A stretch of DNA of 64,000 bases from the NCBI RefSeq assembly GCF_025574485.1, contig NZ_JAOBPO010000002.1:791889-855888 (forward strand), written 5' to 3'. Shown here piece by piece: positions 1-8,391 of the stretch (its first letter is position 1; every line of letters starts with the position of its first letter). This DNA comes from Kordiimonas aquimaris. Its GTDB lineage: Bacteria > Pseudomonadota > Alphaproteobacteria > Sphingomonadales > Kordiimonadaceae. The notes under the pieces are model-generated. The model was not told where the DNA came from. It made no database searches and worked only from the letters and a program-made list of their open reading frames with translations. The position numbers were made by a program, and so were the translations under genes.

Positions 1-172
1 TGCCCGTATCGAGCACAGCCCAATCTGTAGAGCTGATCAAGTTTAAGAGATCGGGTAATTTCCCCGGAGACGCTCTGTATTGTGCGACAAAATATTCATC
101 TGCAATGGAAGACGGTGTGAATGATGCAATTAAAGCTATCACTGAAACCGCGTATTTCATGACCTTAAACAT
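1..172 (-). CDS. exported protein of unknown function (partial, runs off left edge)
   Basis: Only the first 57 residues are in the window. They begin with a typical Sec signal peptide: a short basic start, a hydrophobic stretch, then a likely cleavage after SIA before DEYF. The ATG at 172-170 is preceded by an AGGAG at 179-183 that overlaps the stop codon of the M14 peptidase gene upstream, so the two genes are probably co-transcribed and translationally coupled. The mature part seen is too short to assign a family. A second in-frame ATG at 160 is less likely because it lacks a ribosome binding site. Confidence 0.75.
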   Translation of the reverse strand, partial: MFKVMKYAVSVIALIASFTPSSIADEYFVAQYRASPGKLPDLLNLISSTDWAVLDTG

Positions 173-181
173 TATGTACTC

Positions 182-2884
182 CTAACGCAGTGGGCGTGCT
201 TGTGCCGCCCCGTGGAAAATAGCATTCATGAAAATCAAGTTTAACCCATCAAGATATGCCCTGATAGTAGGGTCTTGGGTAAAACCAATCACCATACCGT
301 TACCCTTTTCTTCGACAACCACAAATGGCTTGAAAGCAAGCTGCTTTCTGTTCTCTTCCCACAAGTGACCGCTGACGAGTAAGTCATCAGCAGCATTGAA
401 CCATGACACATTGTTGCCAGTGTTCAATTTGGTTGGCGTATATATGTCGGAGCCACGTACAAGAACGTTGACCGTATCATTGACACCTGAGGCAAGCCAA
501 TGGTCCCTGTCTATGCTGGCTTTGACCAGTACCCCGGGAATGCTATCCGGAGATTCTGACTTTGGCTCGCTCAGCAGTTTCATCTCATCTAATGAGTTGA
601 TGATCTGACCGTCAACACGGTTGCCTTCGGCGGGTTTGTTAACGCCCTCAGCTTTCACCTGATTTTCGCGGCGAATAGACAGCAGATTTACTTTTTCGTC
701 GGCAAGGTATCGCACGCCTGTGCCGGTGCCGATCAGAACACCACCACGACGAACCCAGCCTTCCAGCGCATTAGCGCCCCGTTCGCCTAAGAAGCTTGAA
801 TAGCTTCCAAAGCTCGATGGAATAATAATCACCTGATAACGGTCCAGACGCGCCATGTTGAAATCATTAGTCCGAATTACCGTAACCGGATAACCAAACT
901 GACGCTCGATAACGAACCGCGTATTGCCTGCTGCATATTGGCTGGTTGGCTCATCCCATAACATAGCAATTTTAGGCGCAATCACACGGTTGGTTGCTCG
1001 GCTGCCAAGGTCCATGCCTGCGTCAACCCAGCTATCATTGATGCCGATAACCTCTGCACCTGTAGATGCAGCAATTTCCGCCACTGTAGTACCAAGGTCA
1101 CTGGCGTTTCTTGCGTTATCAATGATCAAGGTTCCCGCGGAATATTCGCGGCCCTGCATTGTAAAGCCCTTATCAATGATTTTCATGTCAATGTTGTTTC
1201 GAAGAGCAGCGGCCATAAAGCGACCAGCTGCCATATCGCCCCATGGAACAAGGTATGCAACGGTTGCGTCGGCATTGGTCACTGAACCGGTCCCAATTCG
1301 GTCTGGAATGACAGTTTGCATGGACTCGTTAACTTCGCGACCACACGTATCAAGATCAACACCGTACATTAGGGGCAGTGACCATGCTGTTACGTCATAA
1401 ATGCTATGATCAACATTTTTAGCGCGCAGTCTTTCCTGCTCCCGAACAAAATCAGCCTCCATATCCACTTGCGGATCCAAAAGCGTGTGAATCAGGCGTT
1501 TGCGTGGTTGTGCGGCGTCGATAACATAAGCTCCGCTGGAGTATGAAACACCACAAGCTCTGAAATCCGTGGTGGCCTGATTAATTTCGATACCTTGTTC
1601 TGCCAGTATACTGGCCAGTTTTCGGTTGGCTGCTTTATCTCTTGTTGCTGGAAAAATATAGCTGCGGCTATTGCGGTCCGTACGTCCTTCAGCGATTGCA
1701 GTTTTTTGGTAGTTGAAGAAATCCGCCAGAAGTTGCTCGCGGTTAACCGAAGTGGTTTCAGCTGTGGCCAAAGATGTTACGAAGTGTTGTTTGACAGTTT
1801 TAGCGTATTTAAGGTCTGTCCCATCATAGCGATGGTAAACAAGGCCGCGTGATGAGGCTTGCTCATACGTCATGGAAATTGCGCCGTAATAGGCAGGCCA
1901 ACTAGCACCGTATCCGGGATAGAAGGCGTCATAAACGTCCCGTGTGAAATAGTCATAGCCAAACTTATCGAACCATTTGGCGTTGTTTTTGCCAAATAAG
2001 AACAACGAATCGCGTTGATTTTTTGCCAGATGCGGATTGTAAGGAACGGCTTCGGGCGCAAAATAATACGTCGAATTACCGCCCATCTCATGCAAATCAA
2101 CAAACACTAGAGGTAGCCATTCAAGTAATGCTTTCGCATGACCTTTAACTTCTGGCTGCGTCAATGAAATCCAATCACGGTTCATATCGAACATATAATG
2201 GTTTGTGCGCCCGGAAGGCCACGGCTCATTATGTTCTGCCGAAGCAGGGTCACTATCTGCAACCAAACCTTTCGCGGTGCGGAAACGATGAATAAACCGG
2301 TCGCGCCCATCGGGGTTTTGCAACGGATTGATGAATACAACGCTGTTTGCCAGAATATTTGGCACGCGGTCATCACCGCGTGCTGCCAGCAAGTGATAGG
2401 CCGTCATCATTGACGCGTCAGGAGATGAAATTTCGTTGCCGTGAATACCGTACGCAAGCCATGTTGAAGCAGGGAGGTTGGCTATAAGATCGTTGGCGTC
2501 AGAATCAGATGTTTTGCGAGGGTCGGAAAGAGCTTGCATACCAGATTTTATTTCATCAAGGCGTGCAATGTTATCAGGGCTGGAAATAACTGCGTAAATT
2601 AGCTCGCGTCCTTCCCAGGATGCGCCGTACGTCATAATTTTCATGCGGTTTGGTGCGGCAGCGGCGAGGGCGCGCATATAGCGGTTCATGTCGGCATGCG
2701 TAGTAATACGTTCGCCTGATGTGTAGCCCAGAACACTTTTTACTGTTGGAATCGCCGGGTCATAGTTTGCCGCTGGCCAGAAGTACTCATTAGCTGGATC
2801 TTGTGCGTTAACGCCGCCAAGCAATGAAAAGCCAAATATGAGCATGCTGGCCAGTGTTAATTTTACTATTCTGAGTGCTGACAT
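182..2884 (-). CDS. exported M14-family zinc carboxypeptidase
   Basis: A secreted or periplasmic metallocarboxypeptidase of 900 residues. An N-terminal signal peptide (residues 1-27, ending GVNAQ) leads into the M14 catalytic domain. Zinc ligands fit H148 and E151 in GIHGNE and H265 in DLHEMGG. The arginine of NPDGRDR (about 194) fits the substrate-binding position and E341 in MTYEQ fits the catalytic glutamate. The roughly 500 residues after the catalytic domain, which include a glutamine-amidotransferase-like beta/alpha region near residues 640-740, are typical of the large bacterial M14 peptidases used in peptide scavenging. The ATG at 2884 has a strong GGGGGAA just upstream. Family is well supported; substrate is unknown. 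Confidence 0.93.
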   Translation of the reverse strand: MSALRIVKLTLASMLIFGFSLLGGVNAQDPANEYFWPAANYDPAIPTVKSVLGYTSGERITTHADMNRYMRALAAAAPNRMKIMTYGASWEGRELIYAVISSPDNIARLDEIKSGMQALSDPRKTSDSDANDLIANLPASTWLAYGIHGNEISSPDASMMTAYHLLAARGDDRVPNILANSVVFINPLQNPDGRDRFIHRFRTAKGLVADSDPASAEHNEPWPSGRTNHYMFDMNRDWISLTQPEVKGHAKALLEWLPLVFVDLHEMGGNSTYYFAPEAVPYNPHLAKNQRDSLFLFGKNNAKWFDKFGYDYFTRDVYDAFYPGYGASWPAYYGAISMTYEQASSRGLVYHRYDGTDLKYAKTVKQHFVTSLATAETTSVNREQLLADFFNYQKTAIAEGRTDRNSRSYIFPATRDKAANRKLASILAEQGIEINQATTDFRACGVSYSSGAYVIDAAQPRKRLIHTLLDPQVDMEADFVREQERLRAKNVDHSIYDVTAWSLPLMYGVDLDTCGREVNESMQTVIPDRIGTGSVTNADATVAYLVPWGDMAAGRFMAAALRNNIDMKIIDKGFTMQGREYSAGTLIIDNARNASDLGTTVAEIAASTGAEVIGINDSWVDAGMDLGSRATNRVIAPKIAMLWDEPTSQYAAGNTRFVIERQFGYPVTVIRTNDFNMARLDRYQVIIIPSSFGSYSSFLGERGANALEGWVRRGGVLIGTGTGVRYLADEKVNLLSIRRENQVKAEGVNKPAEGNRVDGQIINSLDEMKLLSEPKSESPDSIPGVLVKASIDRDHWLASGVNDTVNVLVRGSDIYTPTKLNTGNNVSWFNAADDLLVSGHLWEENRKQLAFKPFVVVEEKGNGMVIGFTQDPTIRAYLDGLNLIFMNAIFHGAAQARPLR

Positions 2885-3157
2885 AAAAATTCCCCCTTAT
2901 AACTCTGCCAAACGAAAATGTGATTATAGTCAATAAAGTTAAATTGCTGACTTGAAAAGCTTTGAAGAATCACATATCGGTGCGTTGAAATATAACTGCG
3001 GAAGATAACAGATCATTAGATTAATACTTTCGCTTGATTTTTAAAAGGTGTGCCCTTATGGTGCGCGCCTTGATTTGAGGTGTTCGCCGTTGGGCGGATC
3101 CATTTATGACGCGAGACTGTCTTATTAAAAGGCGCTGGCGAGTAAAAAGGTAAGAAA

Positions 3158-3343
3158 ATGGCTGTTCCAAAGAGAAAAGTATCCCCATCTCGCCGTGGTA
3201 TGCGTCGTGCACATGATGCCCTGAAAGCTGTAAACTATCAGGAAGATTCGCATACAGGTGAATATAAACTGCGTCATCACATCGACCTGAAAACAGGTAT
3301 GTATCGTGGTAAGCAGATTGTGGAGCCAAAAGGCGACTATTAA
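3158..3343 (+). CDS. rpmF: 50S ribosomal protein L32
   Basis: A 61-residue basic protein with the classic L32 start [20 protein letters not shown] and the conserved [15 protein letters not shown] tail region. It is a structural protein of the large ribosomal subunit. The gene stands alone, with AAGG ahead of the ATG and a factor-independent terminator straight after it. In many bacteria rpmF is followed by plsX and fabH; here it is not. The zinc-binding cysteines of some L32 forms are absent, as is usual in this class. Confidence 0.97.
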   Translation: MAVPKRKVSPSRRGMRRAHDALKAVNYQEDSHTGEYKLRHHIDLKTGMYRGKQIVEPKGDY

Positions 3344-3370
3344 ATTTAGTCACTTTTCACAAAGTTTAAG

Positions 3371-3402
3371 AGCGTCGCTTTTTCGAAGCGTCGCTTTTTT
3401 TT
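3371..3402 (+). terminator. Rho-independent terminator of rpmF
   Basis: GCG-T-CGCTT pairs with AAGCG-T-CGC around a TTTCG loop, with one T-T mismatch in the stem. The stem is followed by eight Ts. It lies 27 bases after the rpmF stop. Confidence 0.8.
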
Positions 3403-3464
3403 GTCTTATTTCCGTACATTATGTTTGCTAGGATAGTTTTCAAATTCACAGGAAGGACGAAACG

Positions 3465-4235
3465 ATGATTCGTAAGCTTGTTCTCGTTGCTGCTTTTTTT
3501 ACATTAACCGCTTGTCTTGCTGAAAACTCAGTAACAGGACGCTCGCAGTTTATCATCATTCCACCTAGTCAGGATGCAGCGCTTGGGCTTGAGGCAATGC
3601 AGGAAGTTAAGAAAACAGCACCTGTTGTTACCACAGGTGCAATGGCACGGCGTGTTCAAGAGATGGGCCAGCGCATTGCGCGCGTTTCTGACCGTCCTGA
3701 ACTTGATTGGGAATTCATTGTTATTGATGAGCCAGTCCTGAACGCATGGGCTTTGCCTGGTGGCAAGGTAGCTATTTATCGGAAAATGCTTGATAACCTT
3801 AACGATGAACAATTGGCTGCGGTGGTTGGTCATGAAATTGCTCATGCTGTACTACGACACGGTGCAGAACAGATGAGCCGGGCTCAGGCACAAAATGCCG
3901 CTATTCTTGGCCTTGGGGTTCTCGTTGGTACACAAACAGAAAATCAGCAAATGTCGCAACTGGCTGTAAGCCTAGGTGCTCTAGCATCGCAAGGCTTTGT
4001 TTCCTTGCCGCATAGTCGGAAAATGGAACTCGAAGCAGACCATGTGGGTGCTATATATATGGCAAAAGCCGGATATGATCCAAGAAATGCCATCACACTA
4101 TGGCAGAAGATGGCAAGCTTGAAAGAAGGTGGCGGTAGTCAACCAACGTTCTTCTCTACACACCCATCAGATGACAAGCGTATTGAGCGGCTGCGAGATA
4201 ATATGCCGCGGTATCTGGAATATTACCGCGGTTAA
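3465..4235 (+). CDS. M48-family metalloprotease lipoprotein
   Basis: A 256-residue zinc endopeptidase of the envelope. The signal sequence ends in a lipobox (LTAC, Cys17), so it should be lipid-anchored. The zinc site HEIAH lies at 123-127 and the third ligand fits E190 in ELEADHVG. This is the layout of the LoiP/YcaL type of M48 peptidases, which degrade misfolded outer-membrane proteins; size also fits. AGGAAGG precedes the ATG. It sits between the rpmF terminator and a convergent gene, so it is probably transcribed alone. The specific role is inferred from the family. Confidence 0.9.
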   Translation: MIRKLVLVAAFFTLTACLAENSVTGRSQFIIIPPSQDAALGLEAMQEVKKTAPVVTTGAMARRVQEMGQRIARVSDRPELDWEFIVIDEPVLNAWALPGGKVAIYRKMLDNLNDEQLAAVVGHEIAHAVLRHGAEQMSRAQAQNAAILGLGVLVGTQTENQQMSQLAVSLGALASQGFVSLPHSRKMELEADHVGAIYMAKAGYDPRNAITLWQKMASLKEGGGSQPTFFSTHPSDDKRIERLRDNMPRYLEYYRG

Positions 4236-4236
4236 T

Positions 4237-4258
4237 GGGCACTTAAGCGCCCCTTTTG
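4237..4258 (+). terminator. weak hairpin between convergent genes
   Basis: GGGC and GCCC flank an eight-base loop holding CTTAAG, with TTTT one base later. It lies directly after the M48 protease stop and ahead of the convergent hydrolase gene. The four-pair stem is short, so termination is only suggested. Confidence 0.35.
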
Positions 4259-4282
4259 ACTTAAATGGTACTCATTCAGTTC

Positions 4283-5119
4283 TCAATCCAGGTAGCCTGG
4301 TAGTTTAGGCATTTTATCCGTATCGTCTTTTTCGTGCTGGATAATAACGCGTGCGCCGCTTTCTTTCGCTAATTTCTCGAAACGGTCCATAGATTTCAAT
4401 GTGTCTTCTACATTCGTGTTGAATGTCGGAATTGTTCTGAGTTCACGCGACTCAGTCAGATGGTACAGGTCACCTGAAAGTAAAACAGGACCACTGTTTT
4501 CTAGGTTAACCATCAATGATGTATGCCCCGGCGTGTGCCCTGGTAGTGACAGGATGGTTACACTGCCGTCGCCGAATACATCATGGTCACCGGTAAATTT
4601 AATTTTTTCCGACTTATCTAATTTGTCGTATGCAGCAATAGCCTGAGGGTTAGCGCGTTTTTCTGCACTGAACATGTCAGCATATTCATTTTCATGCACA
4701 ATCCATGTAGCGCCTGCATAGTCATTTAAGTTGCCAGTATGATCAAAATGCGAGTGTGAGATGGAAACGAAATCGATATCATTTGCGGAAACACCGATTT
4801 CGCTCAGTTGTGCGTCCAGTGTTTTTGGTAGCATCAATTTGTATGGACCATTGGTAAAGCCATCTTCTGCCTCAGCTATGGCTTTAGGTAACCCTGTGTC
4901 CCAAAGCAGATCACCTTTGGGATGCCTGATAAGAAAACAAGCGTCGCCAGCTTTGTTTGTGCGACCATCGAATTCGCCGCCGCGCGCGAACAAGCTAAGG
5001 TCATTCATGTCAATTTCGCCGCAATTGAATGTATAAAGTTTAATGTCTGCGGCTGATGTGGCTGGCGCAAAAGAAATTGCCGCGCTGAGGCAAAGGCTAG
5101 AAAGGAGAGCTTTTTTCAT
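4283..5119 (-). CDS. exported metallo-beta-lactamase-fold hydrolase
   Basis: A 278-residue protein with a cleavable signal peptide (residues 1-23, ending TSAA). The zinc motif SHSHFDHTG at 121-129 supplies H122, H124, D126 and H127. Later LPGHTPGH, SGDLYH and QHEKDD supply the remaining ligands. The order and spacing resemble the N-acyl-homoserine-lactonase-like branch of this fold, but sequence alone does not prove lactonase activity, and the export signal argues for a periplasmic substrate. It is the last gene of the minus-strand run that starts near 8062. The gap to nadC is 65 bases. Confidence 0.85.
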   Translation of the reverse strand: MKKALLSSLCLSAAISFAPATSAADIKLYTFNCGEIDMNDLSLFARGGEFDGRTNKAGDACFLIRHPKGDLLWDTGLPKAIAEAEDGFTNGPYKLMLPKTLDAQLSEIGVSANDIDFVSISHSHFDHTGNLNDYAGATWIVHENEYADMFSAEKRANPQAIAAYDKLDKSEKIKFTGDHDVFGDGSVTILSLPGHTPGHTSLMVNLENSGPVLLSGDLYHLTESRELRTIPTFNTNVEDTLKSMDRFEKLAKESGARVIIQHEKDDTDKMPKLPGYLD

Positions 5120-5184
5120 GAGTGATCCTTTTCAAATACATATATGCCTATGGCATATCCAAAAATGTTGGCAGAATAAAGAAT

Positions 5185-6030
5185 TCAGGCCTCTGCGAAG
5201 TCGAGGCCAATATCAACAGCAGGTGCTGACTGCGTCAATCGTCCTACCGAGATGTAATCCACACCGGTTTCGGCAATGGCGCGAATGGTTTGAAGTGTAA
5301 CTCCACCGGAGGCTTCACATGGGATCCTGCCATTAACAATAGTAAGCGCCTCACTGATAGTAGTCGGAGACATGTTGTCCAAGAGTAGGCTGGTCGCGCC
5401 AACCTCAACAGCTTCGCTCACCTGAGCAAGGGTATCGCATTCAACTTGAATTTTTGTTTGCCCAGCAGTGATCGCAGCCTCAACAGCCTGGCGAATAGAG
5501 CCTGCGACAGCTATATGATTGTCCTTAATCATCACAGCATCAAACAGGCCCATGCGGTGGTTTTTAGCACCACCACACGCTGCGGCGTATTTGTCCAGTT
5601 TCCGCAGGCCAGGTGTTGTCTTGCGTGTGTCCAGCAATATAGTGGCTGTTTCTTTGATCGCATCGACATAAGTGTGGGTGAGGGTGGCAATACCAGACAT
5701 ATGTTGAATGATATTTAGTGCTGTGCGTTCGGCTGATAAAAGGGCTCTGGCTGCAGCGTTGATGGTTGCGATCTTGTCGCCTGCCTTCAGAGGCGCACCA
5801 TCTTTTACGGTCACTGCGATATCTGCATTTGGGTCAAGGCGTTTAATGATAGGAGCCAGCAATGGCAGGCCTGCAACAATCATATCTTCTCGTGCATTCA
5901 TGGTTGCAACAAGCATGGCGTCTTCAGGGATGACTGTTTCAGCGGTTATGTCGCCGCTGCCAATATCCTCTGCAAAAGCAATATCAATGAAAGTATTAAT
6001 TTCTGCTGTATCTAGAGGAAAGTCTGTCAC
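5185..6030 (-). CDS. nadC: nicotinate-nucleotide diphosphorylase (carboxylating)
   Basis: A 281-residue quinolinate phosphoribosyltransferase. It converts quinolinate and PRPP to nicotinate mononucleotide in de novo NAD synthesis. Family signatures are visible: NIIQHMSGIAT, LDTRKTTPGLR, CGGAKNHRMGL, IKDNHI, and the C-terminal barrel strands LLLDNMSP and EASGGV. The start is a GTG at 6030 with GGGGCG upstream, 14 bases after the nadA stop, which indicates a nadA-nadC operon. Length is normal for the family. Confidence 0.97.
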   Translation of the reverse strand: MTDFPLDTAEINTFIDIAFAEDIGSGDITAETVIPEDAMLVATMNAREDMIVAGLPLLAPIIKRLDPNADIAVTVKDGAPLKAGDKIATINAAARALLSAERTALNIIQHMSGIATLTHTYVDAIKETATILLDTRKTTPGLRKLDKYAAACGGAKNHRMGLFDAVMIKDNHIAVAGSIRQAVEAAITAGQTKIQVECDTLAQVSEAVEVGATSLLLDNMSPTTISEALTIVNGRIPCEASGGVTLQTIRAIAETGVDYISVGRLTQSAPAVDIGLDFAEA

Positions 6031-6044
6031 AGAAAGCGCCCCAA

Positions 6045-7043
6045 TTACTCTGAAATGGCAGAAACATCTTTTGCTGGGCCGGATGTTGGACTCATCTCAA
6101 GCATACGGCGTAATGGTTTTTCAGCGGCAACGCGTGTATCTTCATCCAGGTCAATTTCGGGGCCAAGGTCACGCAAGCACAGATACAGTTTCTGCATCGT
6201 ATTGAGCGCCATGTACGGGCATGTATTGCAACTGCAGTTGCCATCAGCTCCCGGCGCACCAATGAAGGTTTTGTGAGGTGCGGCCTTCTCCATTTGGTGA
6301 ATAATACCAGGCTCAGTTGCAATGATCAGAGTGTCTGCTTCACTTTCAAGTGCAAACTTAAGTATGGAGCTTGTAGAACCCGCATGATCAGCGTGCTGAA
6401 TAATATTATCCGGGCATTCCGGATGCGCCGCTACTGGGGCTTCCGGGTGTTTTGCCTTCAATTTAATCAGTTCTTTTTCACTGAAAAGCTCGTGTACAAT
6501 GCACGTGCCTTGCCATAAGAGCATGTCGCGGTTCAGTTTGCGCGATAAGTATCCGCCCAAGTGACGGTCTGGTGCAAAAATTATCTTCTGATCTTCAGGT
6601 ATTTGGCTCACGATGTGTTCAGCGTTTGAGCTGGTGACAATAATATCTGTCAATGCCTTAACCGCTGCCGAACAATTGATATAGCTAAGTACCATATGGT
6701 CTGGGTGTGCTTCGACAAATTCTTTAAATTCATCGGGTGGGCAACTGTCTTCCAAACTACAACCGGCGTCGAGGTCAGGTAGAACGACGGTTTTTTCCGG
6801 GCTGAGAATTTTTGCAACTTCAGCCATGAAGCGTACACCGCAAAACACGATAACTTCTGCGTCTGTTTCGGCTGCTTTACGAGACAAATCAAGACTATCG
6901 CCTACGAAATCAGCGATATCCTGAATTTCAGGCGCTTGATAATAGTGCGCGAGAATGACGGCATTTTTTTCTTTACGCAGACGCTTGATTTCTTCAACCA
7001 AGTCCATCGTTGGGTCTACGTTTTTACCAGCCATCAAGTTCAT
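6045..7043 (-). CDS. nadA: quinolinate synthase
   Basis: A 332-residue [4Fe-4S] enzyme that condenses iminoaspartate and dihydroxyacetone phosphate to quinolinate. The three cluster cysteines fit AGC in AGCSLEDSC, HPEC and the CNTCPYM segment. AHYYQAPEIQDIADFVGDSL is the conserved N-terminal substrate loop. The reading frame stays open to 7112, but GGAGAGA just ahead of the ATG at 7043 sets the start there. nadC follows. The L-aspartate oxidase gene nadB, often between or beside these two, is not in this window. Confidence 0.97.
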   Translation of the reverse strand: MNLMAGKNVDPTMDLVEEIKRLRKEKNAVILAHYYQAPEIQDIADFVGDSLDLSRKAAETDAEVIVFCGVRFMAEVAKILSPEKTVVLPDLDAGCSLEDSCPPDEFKEFVEAHPDHMVLSYINCSAAVKALTDIIVTSSNAEHIVSQIPEDQKIIFAPDRHLGGYLSRKLNRDMLLWQGTCIVHELFSEKELIKLKAKHPEAPVAAHPECPDNIIQHADHAGSTSSILKFALESEADTLIIATEPGIIHQMEKAAPHKTFIGAPGADGNCSCNTCPYMALNTMQKLYLCLRDLGPEIDLDEDTRVAAEKPLRRMLEMSPTSGPAKDVSAISE

Positions 7044-7144
7044 ATCGTCTCTCCGAACGTCGAAAATCAGCATTTCAGCCGCATAGATACAGGCGCTTGC
7101 GCCTGAGTGCAATCAAGGAATTGTTGCCATGAGTACAGATAATA

Positions 7145-8062
7145 TCATCCAAGCCTGTACTTAGCTTCAAGTGTTGGCGGGCCTTCACATTGAATGCGGT
7201 CATTTTCTTCAAGTGAAATCATGTGCGCAAGTACCGAGCGAGCGGCTGCCGGATGAAGGCGCTTGTCAACATCCTTGTACATGACGGTGACCAGTTGATC
7301 AATTTGCATAGGGCCGTTTTCAAGGTGTTTAAGAATTTGACCCTCGCGCATGCGCCGGTGAGTTATGATACCTCGAATAAAAGGCGCTGGCTCGTCAACC
7401 CAAGGACCGTGGGTTGGCGCAAGTCTATCCGCATTTAATGCTGCTACTTTCTTCAGGCTGGCAAGATAATCACTCATGTCTCCGTCTGGTGGTGATATTA
7501 CAGTGGTTGCCCAGCCCATAATGTGATCACCTACAAATAGTGTGTTTTCTTCATGTAGGTGATAGCAGATGTGATTAGCCGTATGACCGGGTGTGTGAAT
7601 GGCCTGAAGTGTCCAGCCATTGCCTGATAATATTTCACCGTCTTTTATTTTCACATCTGGTAAAAATGTTTTATCTGCACCAGCCTCTACTTCTTCTGTA
7701 TCTAATCCGCCTTTTCTACCACTGCCATGAGCACCAAATGCATATGTCAGCGCGCCTGTTTTTTCCTTTAGCCAATTTGCCAAAGGTGAGTGGTCAGCAT
7801 GTGTGTGCGTCACAAGGATATGGCTGATGCGGCGGCCATTTAAAGCGTCCAGTATTGCTTGACCGTGCGCTGGCATTAGTGGGCCAGGGTCAATGACAGC
7901 GACGTCAGTTTTGTTGCCTACAATGTATGTACCTGTTCCTGTGTATGTATATGGGCTGGGATTGTTGCACAGCAACCGCTCAATCAGTACAGACATGCGC
8001 TCGGCCTCGCCGTAGTTGGCACTAAAGTCTTGTTTGAAAAGGGAAGGCTGCTCTTCACTCAC
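7145..8062 (-). CDS. metallo-beta-lactamase-fold hydrolase (LACTB2-like)
   Basis: A cytoplasmic 305-residue hydrolase. THTHADHSP supplies H86, H88, D90 and H91. TPGHTANH, VGDHIMGW and THGPW supply the other zinc ligands. The C-terminal 70 residues form a winged-helix-like segment, as in the LACTB2/glyoxalase-II-like branch. No signal peptide is present. The start is GTG at 8062 with AGGA upstream. It lies about 100 bases upstream of nadA on the same strand and may share its transcript. Proposed activities for the group include ribonuclease and thioester hydrolase, so the substrate is left open. Confidence 0.85.
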   Translation of the reverse strand: MSEEQPSLFKQDFSANYGEAERMSVLIERLLCNNPSPYTYTGTGTYIVGNKTDVAVIDPGPLMPAHGQAILDALNGRRISHILVTHTHADHSPLANWLKEKTGALTYAFGAHGSGRKGGLDTEEVEAGADKTFLPDVKIKDGEILSGNGWTLQAIHTPGHTANHICYHLHEENTLFVGDHIMGWATTVISPPDGDMSDYLASLKKVAALNADRLAPTHGPWVDEPAPFIRGIITHRRMREGQILKHLENGPMQIDQLVTVMYKDVDKRLHPAAARSVLAHMISLEENDRIQCEGPPTLEAKYRLG

Positions 8063-8111
8063 TACACTAATCCTAAATACTATTTCATTAGCATGTTAAT
8101 TAGCATGTTTC

Positions 8112-8275
8112 AGGCAAAAGAAAACCGGCGACGCTTGGGGTGTTTGGAAAGCAAGCATCGCCGGATTATTGGAAATACGCATACCTTGATGGTTTGACAT
8201 ATATTCAAGTCACGCAATCGATGGCAGTCGTTCTGCGGACTTGTAATTACATTCGCAATGGTTGTGCCAATATTT
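8112..8275 (-). ncRNA. candidate structured small RNA or long 3' leader
   Basis: The gap 8063-8391 holds no gene but has two strong hairpins. On the minus strand the first (8243-8206) pairs CAAGTC-CGCA with TGCG-T-GACTTG, a ten-pair stem with one bulge. The second is the terminator at 8164-8125. An AT-rich stretch near 8265-8300 could hold a promoter. This would give a transcript of roughly 160 bases. It could equally be the 3' untranslated end of the polyprenyl synthase message, which ends at 8392. No known RNA family was recognised. The ends given are estimates. Confidence 0.35.
8117..8164 (-). terminator. Rho-independent terminator (minus strand)
   Basis: Read on the minus strand, CCGGCGATGCTTG pairs with CAAGCGTCGCCGG over 13 positions with one wobble. 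It is followed by TTTTCTTTT. There is no T-run on the plus strand, so it acts on minus-strand transcripts arriving from the polyprenyl synthase gene or from a small RNA promoter. Confidence 0.75.
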
Positions 8276-8391
8276 TTGTATATATATTACAATGGCTTAT
8301 AATTTTTTCTGTATGACAGTGTTCCATGTTGAACCACGGCTGTATCAAAATGAAACAGCATGTGATGCATCAAAATGGGACAATTGATGAC

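Noticed and set aside
3021..3353. 110-codon frame antisense to rpmF
   Set aside because: Covers the well-supported L32 gene and its leader; the product has no protein-like pattern.
4283..5119. Quorum-quenching lactonase
   Set aside because: The fold and ligands fit the broader metallo-hydrolase group, and an export signal makes a cytoplasmic signal-lactonase role unproven; kept as a general hydrolase.
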